Source of the DNA: Yinghuangia elevatio
GTDB taxonomy: Bacteria > Actinomycetota > Actinomycetes > Streptomycetales > Streptomycetaceae
Reading direction: 5' to 3'
NCBI RefSeq assembly: GCF_040649515.1
Contig: NZ_JBEZFP010000009.1
Coordinates: 54,205 to 118,204, forward strand
DNA: 64,000 nucleotides
Shown: one piece after another, positions 9,386-18,148 of the stretch
Layout: each line of letters starts with the position of its first letter
Position numbering within the stretch: the stretch's first letter is position 1
Notes under the pieces: model-generated
Seen by the model: only the letters and a program-made list of their open reading frames with translations
Told to the model about the DNA's origin: nothing
The model's database searches: none
Position numbers and translations under genes: made by a program

Positions 9386-9434
9386 TAGCATGCACGAACT
9401 TTCGACACCTGGGGACGAATAGTCGTCACCAGGT
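9386..9434 (+). promoter_or_regulatory. Promoter -10 and 5'-UTR hairpin of the TIM-barrel gene
   Basis: TAGCAT at 9386-9391 is a -10 candidate. A nested inverted repeat (ACCTGG...CCAGGT enclosing GACGA-ATAG-TCGTC, 9407-9434) would fold near the 5' end of the transcript, 12 nt before the Shine-Dalgarno. Confidence 0.4.
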
Positions 9435-9460
9435 CGATCGTTCGCAGGGGAGTGGTGCGT

Positions 9461-10339
9461 GTGCTGGGAGCGGACGACCTGGTGCTGTGCGCCGGGACGG
9501 TGCTGGGCAGCGGCTTCCGTGAGCGCGCCGAGGCGGCCTCGGCCGCCGGGTTCGCCGGGATCACGCTGTGGGCGCAGGACTGGCAGCGTGCGATCGACGA
9601 GGGGCTGACCGCCGCCGACATGCGTGCCGTCCTCGCCGACAACGGCCTCGCCATCGGCGAACTCGACGCCGTCACCGACTGGCTGCCCAAGGCCCCGGCC
9701 GCGCCGCCGGAAGCGGGCGCGGACACCGACGCGGCCGGCTTCGCCGTCCCCGCGGACGTGTTCTGGGAGATGGCCGAGGCACTCGGCGCGCGCTCGCTCA
9801 ACGTCGTGGAGATCGCCGGGGCGGCGGTCGAGGCCGAGCGCGCCGCGGAGGCGTTCGCCGAACTGTGCGACCGGGCCGCCGCGTACGGCCTCCTCGTCCA
9901 CCTGGAGTTCCTGCCCTGGTCCGGCATCCCGGACATCCGTGCGGCGGCCGGGATCGTCGGCCTCGCCGACCGGCCCAACGGCGGGATCCTGCTCGACACC
10001 TGGCACCTGTACCGCTCCGGCGGCACCGCGGCCGACCTCGTCCCGGACCTCGCGCGCCGGGTCAACGGGATCCAGATCAGCGACGCCCCCGCTCTCCCGG
10101 CGAACGGCACCGCGGGGCAAGCGCCCCACGCCATGGACCTCATGGACGAGACCATGCACCGACGCCTCCTGCCCGGCCTCGGCGACGCCGACGTGGCCGG
10201 AGTGCTCGCGGCGCTGCGCGCCGCCGGGGTCGACGCGCCGGTCGGCGTCGAGGTGTTCTCCGACGACCTCGCCCGCCTCGGTCCGGCCGCCGCCGCACAG
10301 GTTGCCGCGGACGCCGCGCGCGCCGTGCCGGCCGCCTGA
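9461..10339 (+). CDS. Xylose-isomerase-like TIM-barrel sugar epimerase/isomerase
   Basis: 292 aa, AP-endonuclease-2/xylose-isomerase-like barrel (hydroxypyruvate isomerase and sugar-phosphate epimerase group). Conserved blocks include VHLEFLPWSGIPD (metal-ligand Glu), GILLDTWHLYRSGG (Asp and His) and VGVEVFSDDL near the C-terminus (final Glu). GTG codons at 9452, 9455 and 9461 are in frame; 9461 is chosen because GGGGAG ends 8 nt before it. It runs into an amidohydrolase gene 51 bp downstream, a pairing that suggests one small carbohydrate or lactone catabolic unit. Substrate unknown. Confidence 0.82.
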   Translation: MLGADDLVLCAGTVLGSGFRERAEAASAAGFAGITLWAQDWQRAIDEGLTAADMRAVLADNGLAIGELDAVTDWLPKAPAAPPEAGADTDAAGFAVPADVFWEMAEALGARSLNVVEIAGAAVEAERAAEAFAELCDRAAAYGLLVHLEFLPWSGIPDIRAAAGIVGLADRPNGGILLDTWHLYRSGGTAADLVPDLARRVNGIQISDAPALPANGTAGQAPHAMDLMDETMHRRLLPGLGDADVAGVLAALRAAGVDAPVGVEVFSDDLARLGPAAAAQVAADAARAVPAA

Positions 10340-10390
10340 GTTCGCCTCCAGTCAGTGCGTGTACCGGCCACGCAGTGGCACGATGGCCGG

Positions 10391-11281
10391 ATGATTGCGA
10401 CCGAGCACAGCGACGCACAGGTGGCCGGGTTCTGGCAGGGTCTCGGCCTCCCGGGACTGATCGATGTGCACACGCACTTCATGCCGCAACGTGTGCTCGC
10501 CAAGGTGTGGGCCTACTTCGACCGGGCGGGCCCGCTCACCCGGCGGCCCTGGCCGATCGCGTACCGCATCGAGGAGGACAAGCGCGTCGCCCGGTTGCGT
10601 GAGTTCGGGGTCCGCCGCTTCACCGCGCTGCTGTACCCGCACAAGCCCGACATGGCCGCCTGGCTCAACGCCTGGGGCGCGGACTTCGCCGCACGGACCC
10701 CCGACTGCCTGCACACCGCGACGTTCTTTCCGGAGCCGGACGCGGCGGCGTACGTCGAACGCGCGATCACGGACGGCGCGCGCTTGTTCAAAGCACACCT
10801 CCAGGTCGGCGCGTACGACCCCAACGACCCCCTCCTCGATCCGGTCTGGGGCGTCCTGGCCGAGGCCGGCGTTCCCGTCGTCACGCACTGCGGCTCGGGG
10901 CCGATGCCCGGCAGGCACACCGGTCCTGAGCCCGTCGCGCAACTGCTTGCCCGGCACCCGTCGTTGCGCATGATCGTCGCGCACATGGGGCTACCGGAGT
11001 ACGGCGACTTCCTCGACCTCGCCGAGCGGTACGACGGCGTGCACCTCGACACGACCATGTCCTTCACCGCGTTCACCGAGGCCGACGCGCCTTTCCCGAA
11101 GGACCAGTTGCCGCGGCTCCTGGACTTCGCGGACCGCATCCTGCTGGGCAGCGACTTCCCCAACATCCCGTACCCCTACTACGAGGCACTCGACGCCCTC
11201 GCCCGCCTGGACCTGGGCGACGCCTGGCTGCGCGCGGTCTGCCACGACAACGCGGCCCGGATGTTCGCCGTCGAGGCGTGA
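10391..11281 (+). CDS. Amidohydrolase family 2 (ACMSD-like) metal hydrolase/decarboxylase
   Basis: 296 aa. The N-terminal metal motif IDVHTHF (H27, H29), a central PVVTHCGSG His, a VAHMG His and a C-terminal LLGSDFPNIPYPYY Asp outline the active site of the ACMSD/gamma-resorcylate decarboxylase group of the amidohydrolase superfamily. A CACGAT box lies 6 nt before the ATG. It follows the TIM-barrel gene and probably acts in the same pathway, for instance ring-opening or decarboxylation of its product; that link is inference from adjacency. Confidence 0.85.
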   Translation: MIATEHSDAQVAGFWQGLGLPGLIDVHTHFMPQRVLAKVWAYFDRAGPLTRRPWPIAYRIEEDKRVARLREFGVRRFTALLYPHKPDMAAWLNAWGADFAARTPDCLHTATFFPEPDAAAYVERAITDGARLFKAHLQVGAYDPNDPLLDPVWGVLAEAGVPVVTHCGSGPMPGRHTGPEPVAQLLARHPSLRMIVAHMGLPEYGDFLDLAERYDGVHLDTTMSFTAFTEADAPFPKDQLPRLLDFADRILLGSDFPNIPYPYYEALDALARLDLGDAWLRAVCHDNAARMFAVEA

Positions 11282-11345
11282 CGCACACTGCCGGACACCG
11301 GTTCGGTGCCGTAGTAGACCCTGCCCGCCGGCCCGGCCGGTCCGG

Positions 11346-11711
11346 TCAGGAGTCGTCGGCGGCGCGGGCCTCGTCGTACGCCTTGAGCACCCGTTTGGGC
11401 GCGGTCATGCGCCAGGCGTCAAGGAGTATCGCCCGCAACTCCTCGACGTCGTCGACCGCCGCGAGGTGCGCGCGGATCCAGTCGTAGTTGTCGTCGTGGC
11501 CCGCGCGCATGAAGAACTTGTCCGGCTCCGAGGAGATCAGCTCGGCGCGCTCCTCGCGCGGGCACCGGAACGCGACCGACGTGTCGTCCTCGCCGAGCGC
11601 GGCGAAGATCTTGTCGCGCACCCGGAACGTCGGGGTGTTCCAGGTGAACTTCTCGCTCGTCTCCGGCAGCGCCAGAGCCTCGCGGCGTACGTCGTCCGCG
11701 TTGGTCGCCAT
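11346..11711 (-). CDS. MmcQ/YjbR family protein
   Basis: 121 aa, CyaY-like fold of the MmcQ/YjbR family, sometimes called DNA-binding but mostly uncharacterised. Typical blocks are ALALPETSEKFTWNTPTFRVRDKIFAAL, EERAELISSEPDKFF and WIRAHLAAVDDVEELRAILLDAWRMTAPKRV. GGAGG lies 8 nt before the ATG. It converges with the amidohydrolase gene and stands alone. Confidence 0.88.
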   Translation of the reverse strand: MATNADDVRREALALPETSEKFTWNTPTFRVRDKIFAALGEDDTSVAFRCPREERAELISSEPDKFFMRAGHDDNYDWIRAHLAAVDDVEELRAILLDAWRMTAPKRVLKAYDEARAADDS

Positions 11712-11901
11712 GCCCGAACCTCCGTCACCCCGGTCGCCGACCGCCCTGCCGCAACGGTATGCCGCGGCCTCGACACCCGCAGCCGTGCGACCCGCCGAAC
11801 GGCGCATTACGTACGTACGCCCCGCAAGCCCTCTCCGTCCCAACGAAGCATTCGCCCAAAGGGCTTGAGCCGCCGCGCCGCCCTCACTTCAATGGGCGGA
11901 C

Positions 11902-13098
11902 ATGGCAGACACGACGCGCGACGACGGCGGGGCGGCGGCCGACGAGCCCTGCGAATTCGGGCTCGCCCGGCGTGCGCTGCGGTCCGCGCCGGTCGAGATC
12001 CTCGTCGACGCGTTCGAGCGCGGGTTCGGCCGCCGCAGCCGACTGGCCGGAGCCGCGGGGGAACGCCTCGTGCGCGCCCACGAGGCCCGCGCCGCCGACG
12101 CCGCCGTCCGGGCCCTCGTCCCGCCACGCGAGTCGAGTTGGGCCGTGCAGGCCGCCCGCCTGCTCGCGGTGCTGGGCGACGAGCGCGCGGCTCCGCTCCT
12201 GGCGGCGTGGCTCGACGAGACGTCCGGCTCGCCCGGGTGGAACGCCGAAGTCATCCGCGCACTCGGCGCGTTCCGTACGCCCGAGGCCGAGGCGGCGCTC
12301 GTCCGCGCCGCCGGGATGTGGTCCGCGCAGGCCGCCGCGACGTCCCACTACATGCCGCACGCCGGTGAAGCGCTCGCCCGCAGCCTCGCGCACGTCGGCA
12401 CTCCCGCGGCCGTCGACGCACTTCTGCGCCTCACCGCCGCGATGCGCAAGCCGTGGGACGAGACGACCCTGCACATGGTCGCGCGCGTCGTCGACAGCCG
12501 GTTCGTCCCGTTCCTCGTCGAGATGCCGGCCGGACCGCACCGCGCCGCGGCCCTCGCGGGTCTGGAACGCGTGGCTACGGAACGCGCGATACCGGCACTC
12601 AAGGCGATCCTGCGCTCCGGCGGCGACCGGCCGGCGTGCTACGCGGCAGGCCGCGCGCTGGTCGTGGCGGGACGGTCGGACGGGGCGTCCGTACTGCGCT
12701 ACTACTGGCCGTCCGGGACCGACAACGTCGAGTCGCGCCGTGCCGCGGCCTGGGGGCTGGGCCGCCTGCCCGCCGACTGGGTCACCCTCGGCACGCTGAT
12801 CGAACTGCTACGCGACGACGACCCCGGCGTACGCGCCCGCGCCGCCAACTCCCTCGGGCGCGTCCGCGCCGACGAACTCCCGCCCGGCCACTCCAAACGC
12901 CTGCACGACGCGGCCGCCGCGATCGCCGCCGCGCTGGTCGCCGACCCGTGCCACCGGGTACGCGCCAATGCCGCCACCGCGCTGGGCGGCCTGCCCGCCG
13001 ACGCCGCCACCGCCCGCGCGCTGGTCGCCGCCGCCGACACGGACCCGGTCGCGTGCGTCCGCGAGGCCGCCGCGGCGGCCCGCCGTCGGAGCGGGTAG
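11902..13098 (+). CDS. HEAT-repeat protein
   Basis: 398 aa, almost wholly alpha-helical with repeated HEAT/PBS-lyase-like units: AARLLAVLGDERAAPLLAAWL, EVIRALGAFRTPEAEAALV, GLERVATERAIPALKAIL, AAWGLGRLPADW, VRARAANSLGRVRA and VRANAATALGGLPAD. These modules usually form protein-binding solenoids; there is no catalytic motif. No signal peptide or membrane segment, so cytoplasmic. The partner is unknown. No Shine-Dalgarno is evident; TTCAAT lies 8 nt upstream of the ATG. A near-palindromic CGTACGTACG run is upstream at 11810-11819. Confidence 0.85.
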   Translation: MADTTRDDGGAAADEPCEFGLARRALRSAPVEILVDAFERGFGRRSRLAGAAGERLVRAHEARAADAAVRALVPPRESSWAVQAARLLAVLGDERAAPLLAAWLDETSGSPGWNAEVIRALGAFRTPEAEAALVRAAGMWSAQAAATSHYMPHAGEALARSLAHVGTPAAVDALLRLTAAMRKPWDETTLHMVARVVDSRFVPFLVEMPAGPHRAAALAGLERVATERAIPALKAILRSGGDRPACYAAGRALVVAGRSDGASVLRYYWPSGTDNVESRRAAAWGLGRLPADWVTLGTLIELLRDDDPGVRARAANSLGRVRADELPPGHSKRLHDAAAAIAAALVADPCHRVRANAATALGGLPADAATARALVAAADTDPVACVREAAAAARRRSG

Positions 13099-13142
13099 GC
13101 GTACACCCGCGCCACGCCTCGCGGAGTCCGTATTAATTGCTT

Positions 13143-13182
13143 CGATCAAGGACTATGAACCGATCAAGGCGCTCGCTACCCT
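13143..13182 (+). promoter_or_regulatory. Promoter region of the DapB-like gene
   Basis: TACCCT at 13177-13182 lies 7 nt before ATG 13190 (leaderless arrangement). Upstream, CGATCAAGG occurs twice, 18 bp apart (13143-13151 and 13161-13169), in an AT-richer patch; this could be an activator site. Confidence 0.4.
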
Positions 13183-13189
13183 CCACCGC

Positions 13190-14272
13190 ATGATTCCCAC
13201 GGTTGTCTGGGGTACCGGCAACGTCGGCCGTGCGTCGATCAGGGCCGTCGACGCGCACCCGGCGCTCACACTCGCCGCCGTCATCGTCCACAATCCCGCG
13301 AAGGTCGGCCGCGACGCCGGCGAACTCGCGGGACTCGACCACGAGTTGGGGGTGGCCGCCACCGACGATGTGGACGCCGTCCTCGCCACCCGCCCGGGGG
13401 CCGTGGTGTACGCCGCCTCCGGCGACATCCGCCCCGACGACGCGCTCGAGGACATCTGCCGCGCCATCCGCGCCGGCGCGGTCGTCGTCAGCCCCGCGCT
13501 CTACCCGCTGTACGACCAGCGCAACGCGCCGCCCGAGTTCCGCGACCCGGTCGTCGCCGCGGTCGCCGAGGGCGGCGGCTCGCTGTTCGTCTCGGGCGTC
13601 GACCCGGGCTGGGGCAACGACATCCTGCCGCTGCTGATCAGCGGCCTGGGCACCACCGTCGACGCGATCCGCTGCCAGGAGATCTTCGACTACACCACGT
13701 ACGACCAGGAGGAATCCGTCCGGCAGTTGATCGGCATGGGCATGCCGATGGACTACGGGCCGCCCATGCTGTGGCCCGACATGCCGACCATGGTCTGGGG
13801 CGGGCAGATACGCCTGATGGCCCGCGCACTCGGCGTCGAGCTCGACGAGATCCGCGAGACGGTCGACCGCCGCGCACTCGACGAAACGGTGAACACCCGC
13901 CTGATGGGCGAGTTCGAGGCCGGTACGCAGGGCGCCGTGCGCTTCGAGGTGCAGGGCATCGTCGGCGGCGAGCCGCGCATCGTCATCGAGCACGTCACCC
14001 GCATCCACGCCGCGTGCGCCCCGGACTGGCCCACGCCTCCCGACGGCGGCGACGGCGCGCACCGCGTCATCATCGAGGGCCGTCCGCGCATCGAGGTCAC
14101 CGTGGAGGCCGTCGACGAGGGCGAGAACCGCTCGGCGGGCGGCAACGCCACCGCGGTCGGGCGGCTGGTCGGCGCCATCGACTGGCTGGTCGAGGCGGAG
14201 CCGGGGCTGTACGACGCGCTCGACGTACCGCTGCGCCCGGCGGTCGGCAAGCTGGGCGGCAAGAAGGCCTGA
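13190..14272 (+). CDS. DapB-like NAD(P)H-dependent amine dehydrogenase/reductase
   Basis: 360 aa. A Rossmann start (VVWGTGNVGRASIRAV, residues 5-20) and the dihydrodipicolinate-reductase-like C-terminal domain match the actinobacterial group related to 2,4-diaminopentanoate dehydrogenase. Many mycobacterial and nocardial homologues are annotated as dihydrodipicolinate reductase, but they are longer than true DapB (about 250 aa) and have other roles. Blocks seen include VSGVDPGWGNDILPLLISGL and EIFDYTTYDQEESVRQL. The substrate remains open. Confidence 0.8.
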   Translation: MIPTVVWGTGNVGRASIRAVDAHPALTLAAVIVHNPAKVGRDAGELAGLDHELGVAATDDVDAVLATRPGAVVYAASGDIRPDDALEDICRAIRAGAVVVSPALYPLYDQRNAPPEFRDPVVAAVAEGGGSLFVSGVDPGWGNDILPLLISGLGTTVDAIRCQEIFDYTTYDQEESVRQLIGMGMPMDYGPPMLWPDMPTMVWGGQIRLMARALGVELDEIRETVDRRALDETVNTRLMGEFEAGTQGAVRFEVQGIVGGEPRIVIEHVTRIHAACAPDWPTPPDGGDGAHRVIIEGRPRIEVTVEAVDEGENRSAGGNATAVGRLVGAIDWLVEAEPGLYDALDVPLRPAVGKLGGKKA

Positions 14273-14276
14273 GCGG

Positions 14277-14352
14277 CGGCGCGCGGGGGAGTCCTCACTC
14301 GACCCCGCGCGCCGGTCTCGGGCGGTCCGGCCCCTTGCCGGGGGCCGGACCG
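14277..14352. terminator. Two consecutive strong hairpins between convergent genes
   Basis: Hairpin 1 has perfect 12-bp arms (14277-14288 with 14303-14314). Hairpin 2 has perfect 12-bp arms (14323-14334 with 14341-14352, loop TTGCCG). No U-tract follows, as is common for actinomycete terminators. They separate the convergent DapB-like and hydrolase genes and can serve both. Confidence 0.7.
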
Positions 14353-14420
14353 TCTGGCGTGACCGGAGGCCGGTGGCACCGCCGTCCCCGCTGTCCGTCT
14401 GCCGCCGTCCGGCCTCGGGG

Positions 14421-15101
14421 TCAGACCCAGCCCTCCAGCGAGGCCATGAAGCCCTCCACCGAGTCGCGGTGGATGCAGTGGCCGGTGCCCGGGACCCGGC
14501 GTACCTCGAAGCCGCGTTCGGTCAGCGTGGCGGCGGTCGCGTCGGAGACCACGCTCGTCTCGGCGAGCTGCACGAGCGTCGGGACGAGCGGCGCCGGCGG
14601 CACGTAGCCGCCGGGGATCGACTTCATGACCTCCGAGTCGAACAGCGCGAAGCCCGCGAGTTCGCACTCGATGTCCTTGTCGGACCACTTCGGGTTCATC
14701 TGGCGGACGCTCTCGGCGGTCGCCGTCGCGACCATCGTGGCCATCATCGCGGTGATCTCGGCGGGCATCTCGTCGGTGATGAACGCGGGGTCGGACAGGA
14801 CCGCGCGCTTGGGGGCGAGCCGGTCGGCGGCCAGTTGCAGCGTCAGGCCGCCCAGCGAGTGGCCTATCGCGAGGTCCGCGCCCGCGGGCAGCGACTCGAC
14901 GGCGTCGTCCGCGAAGAGGTCGGCGCGGTACTCGCCGCGCGGGCTCTGCCCGTGCCCGCGCAGATCGCAGGAGACGACGCGGTAGCCGCGGGCGACGAGT
15001 TGGTCCTCGATGGCGTGCCAGGTGCGGTGGTCGGACATGCCGCCGTGGATCAGCAGCGCGAGCTTGTCGCCGTCGCCGCGCTCGTGGGTGAACAGCCGCA
15101 A
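14421..15101 (-). CDS. Alpha/beta-hydrolase
   Basis: 226 aa, alpha/beta-hydrolase fold. Visible are the oxyanion region LLIHGGMSDHRTW, the nucleophile elbow IGHSLGG (Ser), and a C-terminal GTGHCIHRDSVEGF with the catalytic His. The start is a TTG at 15101 with AAGGGAG 7 nt upstream; no ATG or GTG is better placed, and the family N-terminus begins here. It is divergent from the LacI-type regulator at 15315, which may control it. No lid domain; a small esterase or peptidase-like enzyme. Confidence 0.85.
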   Translation of the reverse strand: MRLFTHERGDGDKLALLIHGGMSDHRTWHAIEDQLVARGYRVVSCDLRGHGQSPRGEYRADLFADDAVESLPAGADLAIGHSLGGLTLQLAADRLAPKRAVLSDPAFITDEMPAEITAMMATMVATATAESVRQMNPKWSDKDIECELAGFALFDSEVMKSIPGGYVPPAPLVPTLVQLAETSVVSDATAATLTERGFEVRRVPGTGHCIHRDSVEGFMASLEGWV

Positions 15102-15314
15102 GGTCGGGCTCCCTTCGGAGTGGGTCCCCGCACCCGCGACGGGGCCGGGGACGGCCGGGCAGTCCGCTGACCGGTGGCGCCGACTGTGGGTGCGATGGAG
15201 CTGACTCGATTCAGCGGAGGTGCGTCCACGCATCGTACGCCTTTTCGATGACACGATTAAGCGTTGGTCGGACGGAATCCGGTCGCACACGCCGCGACCT
15301 GCCAGAATCGCTGT

Positions 15315-16532
15315 ATGACCAAGTCGCCGCGCAAGCGCGTCCCGCGAACCGCCAGCACCCCCGCAGCGGGTCCGCAACCCGACGCCTTCGGGGCGTCCGG
15401 AGACGCGGCCGCGGGCTCCGCGGCAACCGCCGCCGACACCCTCGACAGCCCCGACACGGCCGGTGCCGCGGACCCGGCCGGCGCCGCCGAAGGCACCCGC
15501 CCGATCATCGGCGCGGTGACCGGCGCCGACGTGGCCCGCGCCGCGGGCGTCTCGCGGGCGACCGTGTCCTACGCGATGAACGACACCGCGGACGCCCGGA
15601 TCCCTGAGGAGACCCGGCGCCGCGTGCGGGACATCGCGCGCGACCTGGGCTACGAGCCGCGCTCCGACGCGCGCTCGCTGCGCCGCGGCCGCACCGACCT
15701 CGTCGTGCTGCCCACCTACAACGTGCCGTTCGGGCGCCTGCTCAACGACTTCGTCGACGGACTCGCCCGCGAACTGCACCGGCTCGGCCACACGCTCATC
15801 ACGTACGGCGACTCCGACACGCGCCCCGAGGCCGCCGCCCGCGCGTGGGCCGCGCTGCGCCCGGCGGCCGTCGTCGTGATGCCCAGCCGCCTGACCGAGC
15901 GCTCCACCGAGTACCTCACCGCCCGCGGCATCACCGTGGTCGCCCTCAGCATGGGCGCGGACGTGGCGGGCGGCGCGTCGATGGTCCTCGACGGCGAGAT
16001 CGCGCACGCCGGCTACGTCGCCGGGCGGCACCTCGTGGAGTCCGGCCGCCGCGACATCGCGGTGATCGTCCCGCGTGAACCCACCGAGCGCGAGGCCGGG
16101 CTCGCGGCGCTCGGCCACGGCCGCCTGGAAGGCGTCCGCCGGGCCGCGGAGGAGGCGCCGCACCCGGTGCGCATCCGGGAGATCGAGATGCACGAGACGC
16201 CGGAAGAGGCCGCCGCAGTGGTGGCGTCGTGGAGTTCCGGGGACCGCCCCGACGCGGTGTTCGGCTACAACGACGAGTACGGCGCGCTGCTGCTCGGCGC
16301 GCTGCACGACGCCGGCGTACGTGTACCCGAGGACATCGCCCTCGTCGGCACCGACGACCTGCCGCTGTGCGAGATGGTCCGGCCGAGGCTGTCCTCCGTG
16401 GCGTTCTCCGCGACGGTGCCACTCGCCACCATCGCCGAACGCATCGCGGACGCGGTCAAGCAGCCGCCGCGCATCACGCCGGACCGCCTGTCGGTGTGGG
16501 AGGCGACGCTGCGCGCCCGCGACTCGTCGTAG
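15315..16532 (+). CDS. LacI-family regulator with long N-terminal extension
   Basis: 405 aa. The LacI helix-turn-helix (ADVARAAGVSRATVSYAMND) begins only at about residue 71, after an Ala/Pro/Asp-rich disordered extension; ordinary LacI proteins start within 5 residues of it. The periplasmic-binding-like sensor domain follows (about 130-400), ending VALVGTDDLPLCEMVRPRLSSVAFS, typical of the family. A CAGAAT box 6 nt before ATG 15315 supports the long form; a GTG at 15516 would give a normal-length LacI protein. The divergent hydrolase is the nearest candidate target. Ligand unknown, probably a sugar or purine. Confidence 0.88.
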   Translation: MTKSPRKRVPRTASTPAAGPQPDAFGASGDAAAGSAATAADTLDSPDTAGAADPAGAAEGTRPIIGAVTGADVARAAGVSRATVSYAMNDTADARIPEETRRRVRDIARDLGYEPRSDARSLRRGRTDLVVLPTYNVPFGRLLNDFVDGLARELHRLGHTLITYGDSDTRPEAAARAWAALRPAAVVVMPSRLTERSTEYLTARGITVVALSMGADVAGGASMVLDGEIAHAGYVAGRHLVESGRRDIAVIVPREPTEREAGLAALGHGRLEGVRRAAEEAPHPVRIREIEMHETPEEAAAVVASWSSGDRPDAVFGYNDEYGALLLGALHDAGVRVPEDIALVGTDDLPLCEMVRPRLSSVAFSATVPLATIAERIADAVKQPPRITPDRLSVWEATLRARDSS

Positions 16533-16574
16533 CGGTTCACCGCGATCCGGGCCGGGACGCGCGAGGATTGCCGC

Positions 16575-16997
16575 ATGGGCGACGCATTCACCACCCGGCT
16601 CCTGGACATCCGCACCGGCACGTCGGAGACCGTGTACGACCTGACCGCCGACATCGCCGCGTTCCTGCGTGACGCGGCGTCCGGCCGCGACGGCCTCCTC
16701 AACGTGTTCACCCCGCACGCCACCGCCGGACTCGCCGTCATCGAGACCGGCTCGGGCAGCGACCAGGACCTGCTCTCCGCACTCCGCGACCTCCTCCCGG
16801 CCGACGACCGCTGGCGGCACCGGCACGGCAGTCCGGGGCACGGCCGCGACCACGTGCTCCCGGCCTTCGTCCCCCCGCACGCGACGCTTCCGGTGGTCGG
16901 CGGCCGACTCGAACTGGGCACCTGGCAGTCGGTCGTCCTGGTGGACACCAACCGCGACAACCCGAACCGCCAGGTCCGCGTGTCGTTCCTGGGCTGA
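16575..16997 (+). CDS. YjbQ/UPF0047 family protein
   Basis: 140 aa, complete YjbQ-type protein. Hallmarks are NVFTPHATAGLAVIE (His and Glu), SPGHGRDHVLPAFVPPH and ELGTWQSVVLVDTN. Family members show a weak thiamin-phosphate-synthase-like activity in E. coli complementation; the true role is uncertain. It starts 42 bp after the LacI gene on the same strand and could be read through from it, although a GAGGAT box lies 6 nt before the ATG. Confidence 0.88.
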   Translation: MGDAFTTRLLDIRTGTSETVYDLTADIAAFLRDAASGRDGLLNVFTPHATAGLAVIETGSGSDQDLLSALRDLLPADDRWRHRHGSPGHGRDHVLPAFVPPHATLPVVGGRLELGTWQSVVLVDTNRDNPNRQVRVSFLG

Positions 16998-17044
16998 GGC
17001 ACCGGCCCGGTCGGCGAACCGGTCCGCGCCTGTGGTGCCGGGGA

Positions 17045-18010
17045 CTACGCGGTCGCGCGGAAGGTCTGGCGGTACGTCGACGGCGGCACGCCGACCGCAG
17101 CGACCATGTGCTGCCGCAGCGACGCCGCCGTGCCGAACCCCGCGCGGTCGGCGACGCGGTCGACGCCGAGATCGGTGCTCTCCAGGAGCCGCCGTGCGTG
17201 CTCGACGCGCTGCCGGGTCAGCCACTGTCCCGGCGTCGTCCCGACCTCGTGGCGGAAGCGCCGCGTGAAGGTGCGCACACTCATCCCTGCGTGCGCCGCC
17301 AACTCGGCGAGCGACAGCGGCCGGTGCAGGTGTTCCATGGCCCACGCCCGGGTCGCGGCGGTGCCGGTCGCGGACGGCTCGGGGACGGGGCGCTCGATGA
17401 ACTGCGCCTGGCCGCCTTCGCGCCACGGCGGTACGACGCACCTGCGGGCCACCCGGTTCGCCGCCTCGCTGCCGTGGTCGCGGCGTACCAGGTGCATGCA
17501 CAGGTCGATCCCGGCGGCGACCCCGGCGGCGGTGAGCACGTCGCCGTCGTCGACGAAGAGCACGTCGGCGTCGACCCGGACGTCCGGGAACTGCCGCTGG
17601 AAGTGCTCGGCCTCGTTCCAGTGCGTGGTGGCCGGGCGTCCGTGCAGCAGCCCGGCGGCCGCCAGGACGTACGAGGCGGAGCAGATCGAGACGATCCGGG
17701 TGCCGGGCCGCAGCAGCGCGAACGCTGCGGCCAGGGGCGCCGGCAGCCAGTCGCGGTCGCCGTTCTCGTCCGGGCCGCAGGTGAACGGCGGGATCACGAG
17801 CGTGTCGGCGGTCGCGAACACCTCGGCGGAGTGCTCCACCGCCACCGAGAAGTCCGCGCTGGTACGCACCGGCCGCCCGTCGAGGCTGCACGTGACGACC
17901 TCGTACAGCGGTTCGCCGCCAGGGCCCGCGGCGGTCCCGAAGATGCGCACCGGAATGCTCAGTTCGAACGGGTAGACGCCTTCGAGCGCCAGAACCACCA
18001 CACGATGCAT
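17045..18010 (-). CDS. GlxA-type AraC-family regulator (DJ-1/PfpI + AraC HTH)
   Basis: 321 aa. Residues 1-190 are a DJ-1/PfpI-like domain (start MHRVVVLALEGVYPFELSIP; the 'nucleophile' region IVSICSASYVLAAAGLL carries Cys). The AraC double HTH fills the C-terminal 100 residues (LSLAELAAHAGMSVRTFTRRFRHEV and DRVADRAGFGTAASLRQHM). ATG 18010 is preferred over the in-frame ATG at 18037 because the domain begins there and AAGGAT lies 6 nt upstream. It is divergent from an epoxide hydrolase, the probable target. Confidence 0.9.
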   Translation of the reverse strand: MHRVVVLALEGVYPFELSIPVRIFGTAAGPGGEPLYEVVTCSLDGRPVRTSADFSVAVEHSAEVFATADTLVIPPFTCGPDENGDRDWLPAPLAAAFALLRPGTRIVSICSASYVLAAAGLLHGRPATTHWNEAEHFQRQFPDVRVDADVLFVDDGDVLTAAGVAAGIDLCMHLVRRDHGSEAANRVARRCVVPPWREGGQAQFIERPVPEPSATGTAATRAWAMEHLHRPLSLAELAAHAGMSVRTFTRRFRHEVGTTPGQWLTRQRVEHARRLLESTDLGVDRVADRAGFGTAASLRQHMVAAVGVPPSTYRQTFRATA

Positions 18011-18135
18011 GGCCGGATCCTTGCACGGCCTGTCCATCGGGCCAACGGCGGGGTGGCATCGGCCGGGCCCCGTGACGCATCGGACCGAGCGGCGAGTGCA
18101 CAGCCGCGGCCCTGGTCACGCCACCGACCTGCCGC

Positions 18136-18141
18136 TACCGT
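18136..18141 (+). promoter_or_regulatory. -10 box of leaderless epoxide hydrolase gene
   Basis: TACCGT, 7 nt before ATG 18149; no Shine-Dalgarno. Confidence 0.5.
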
Positions 18142-18148
18142 GCCCACC

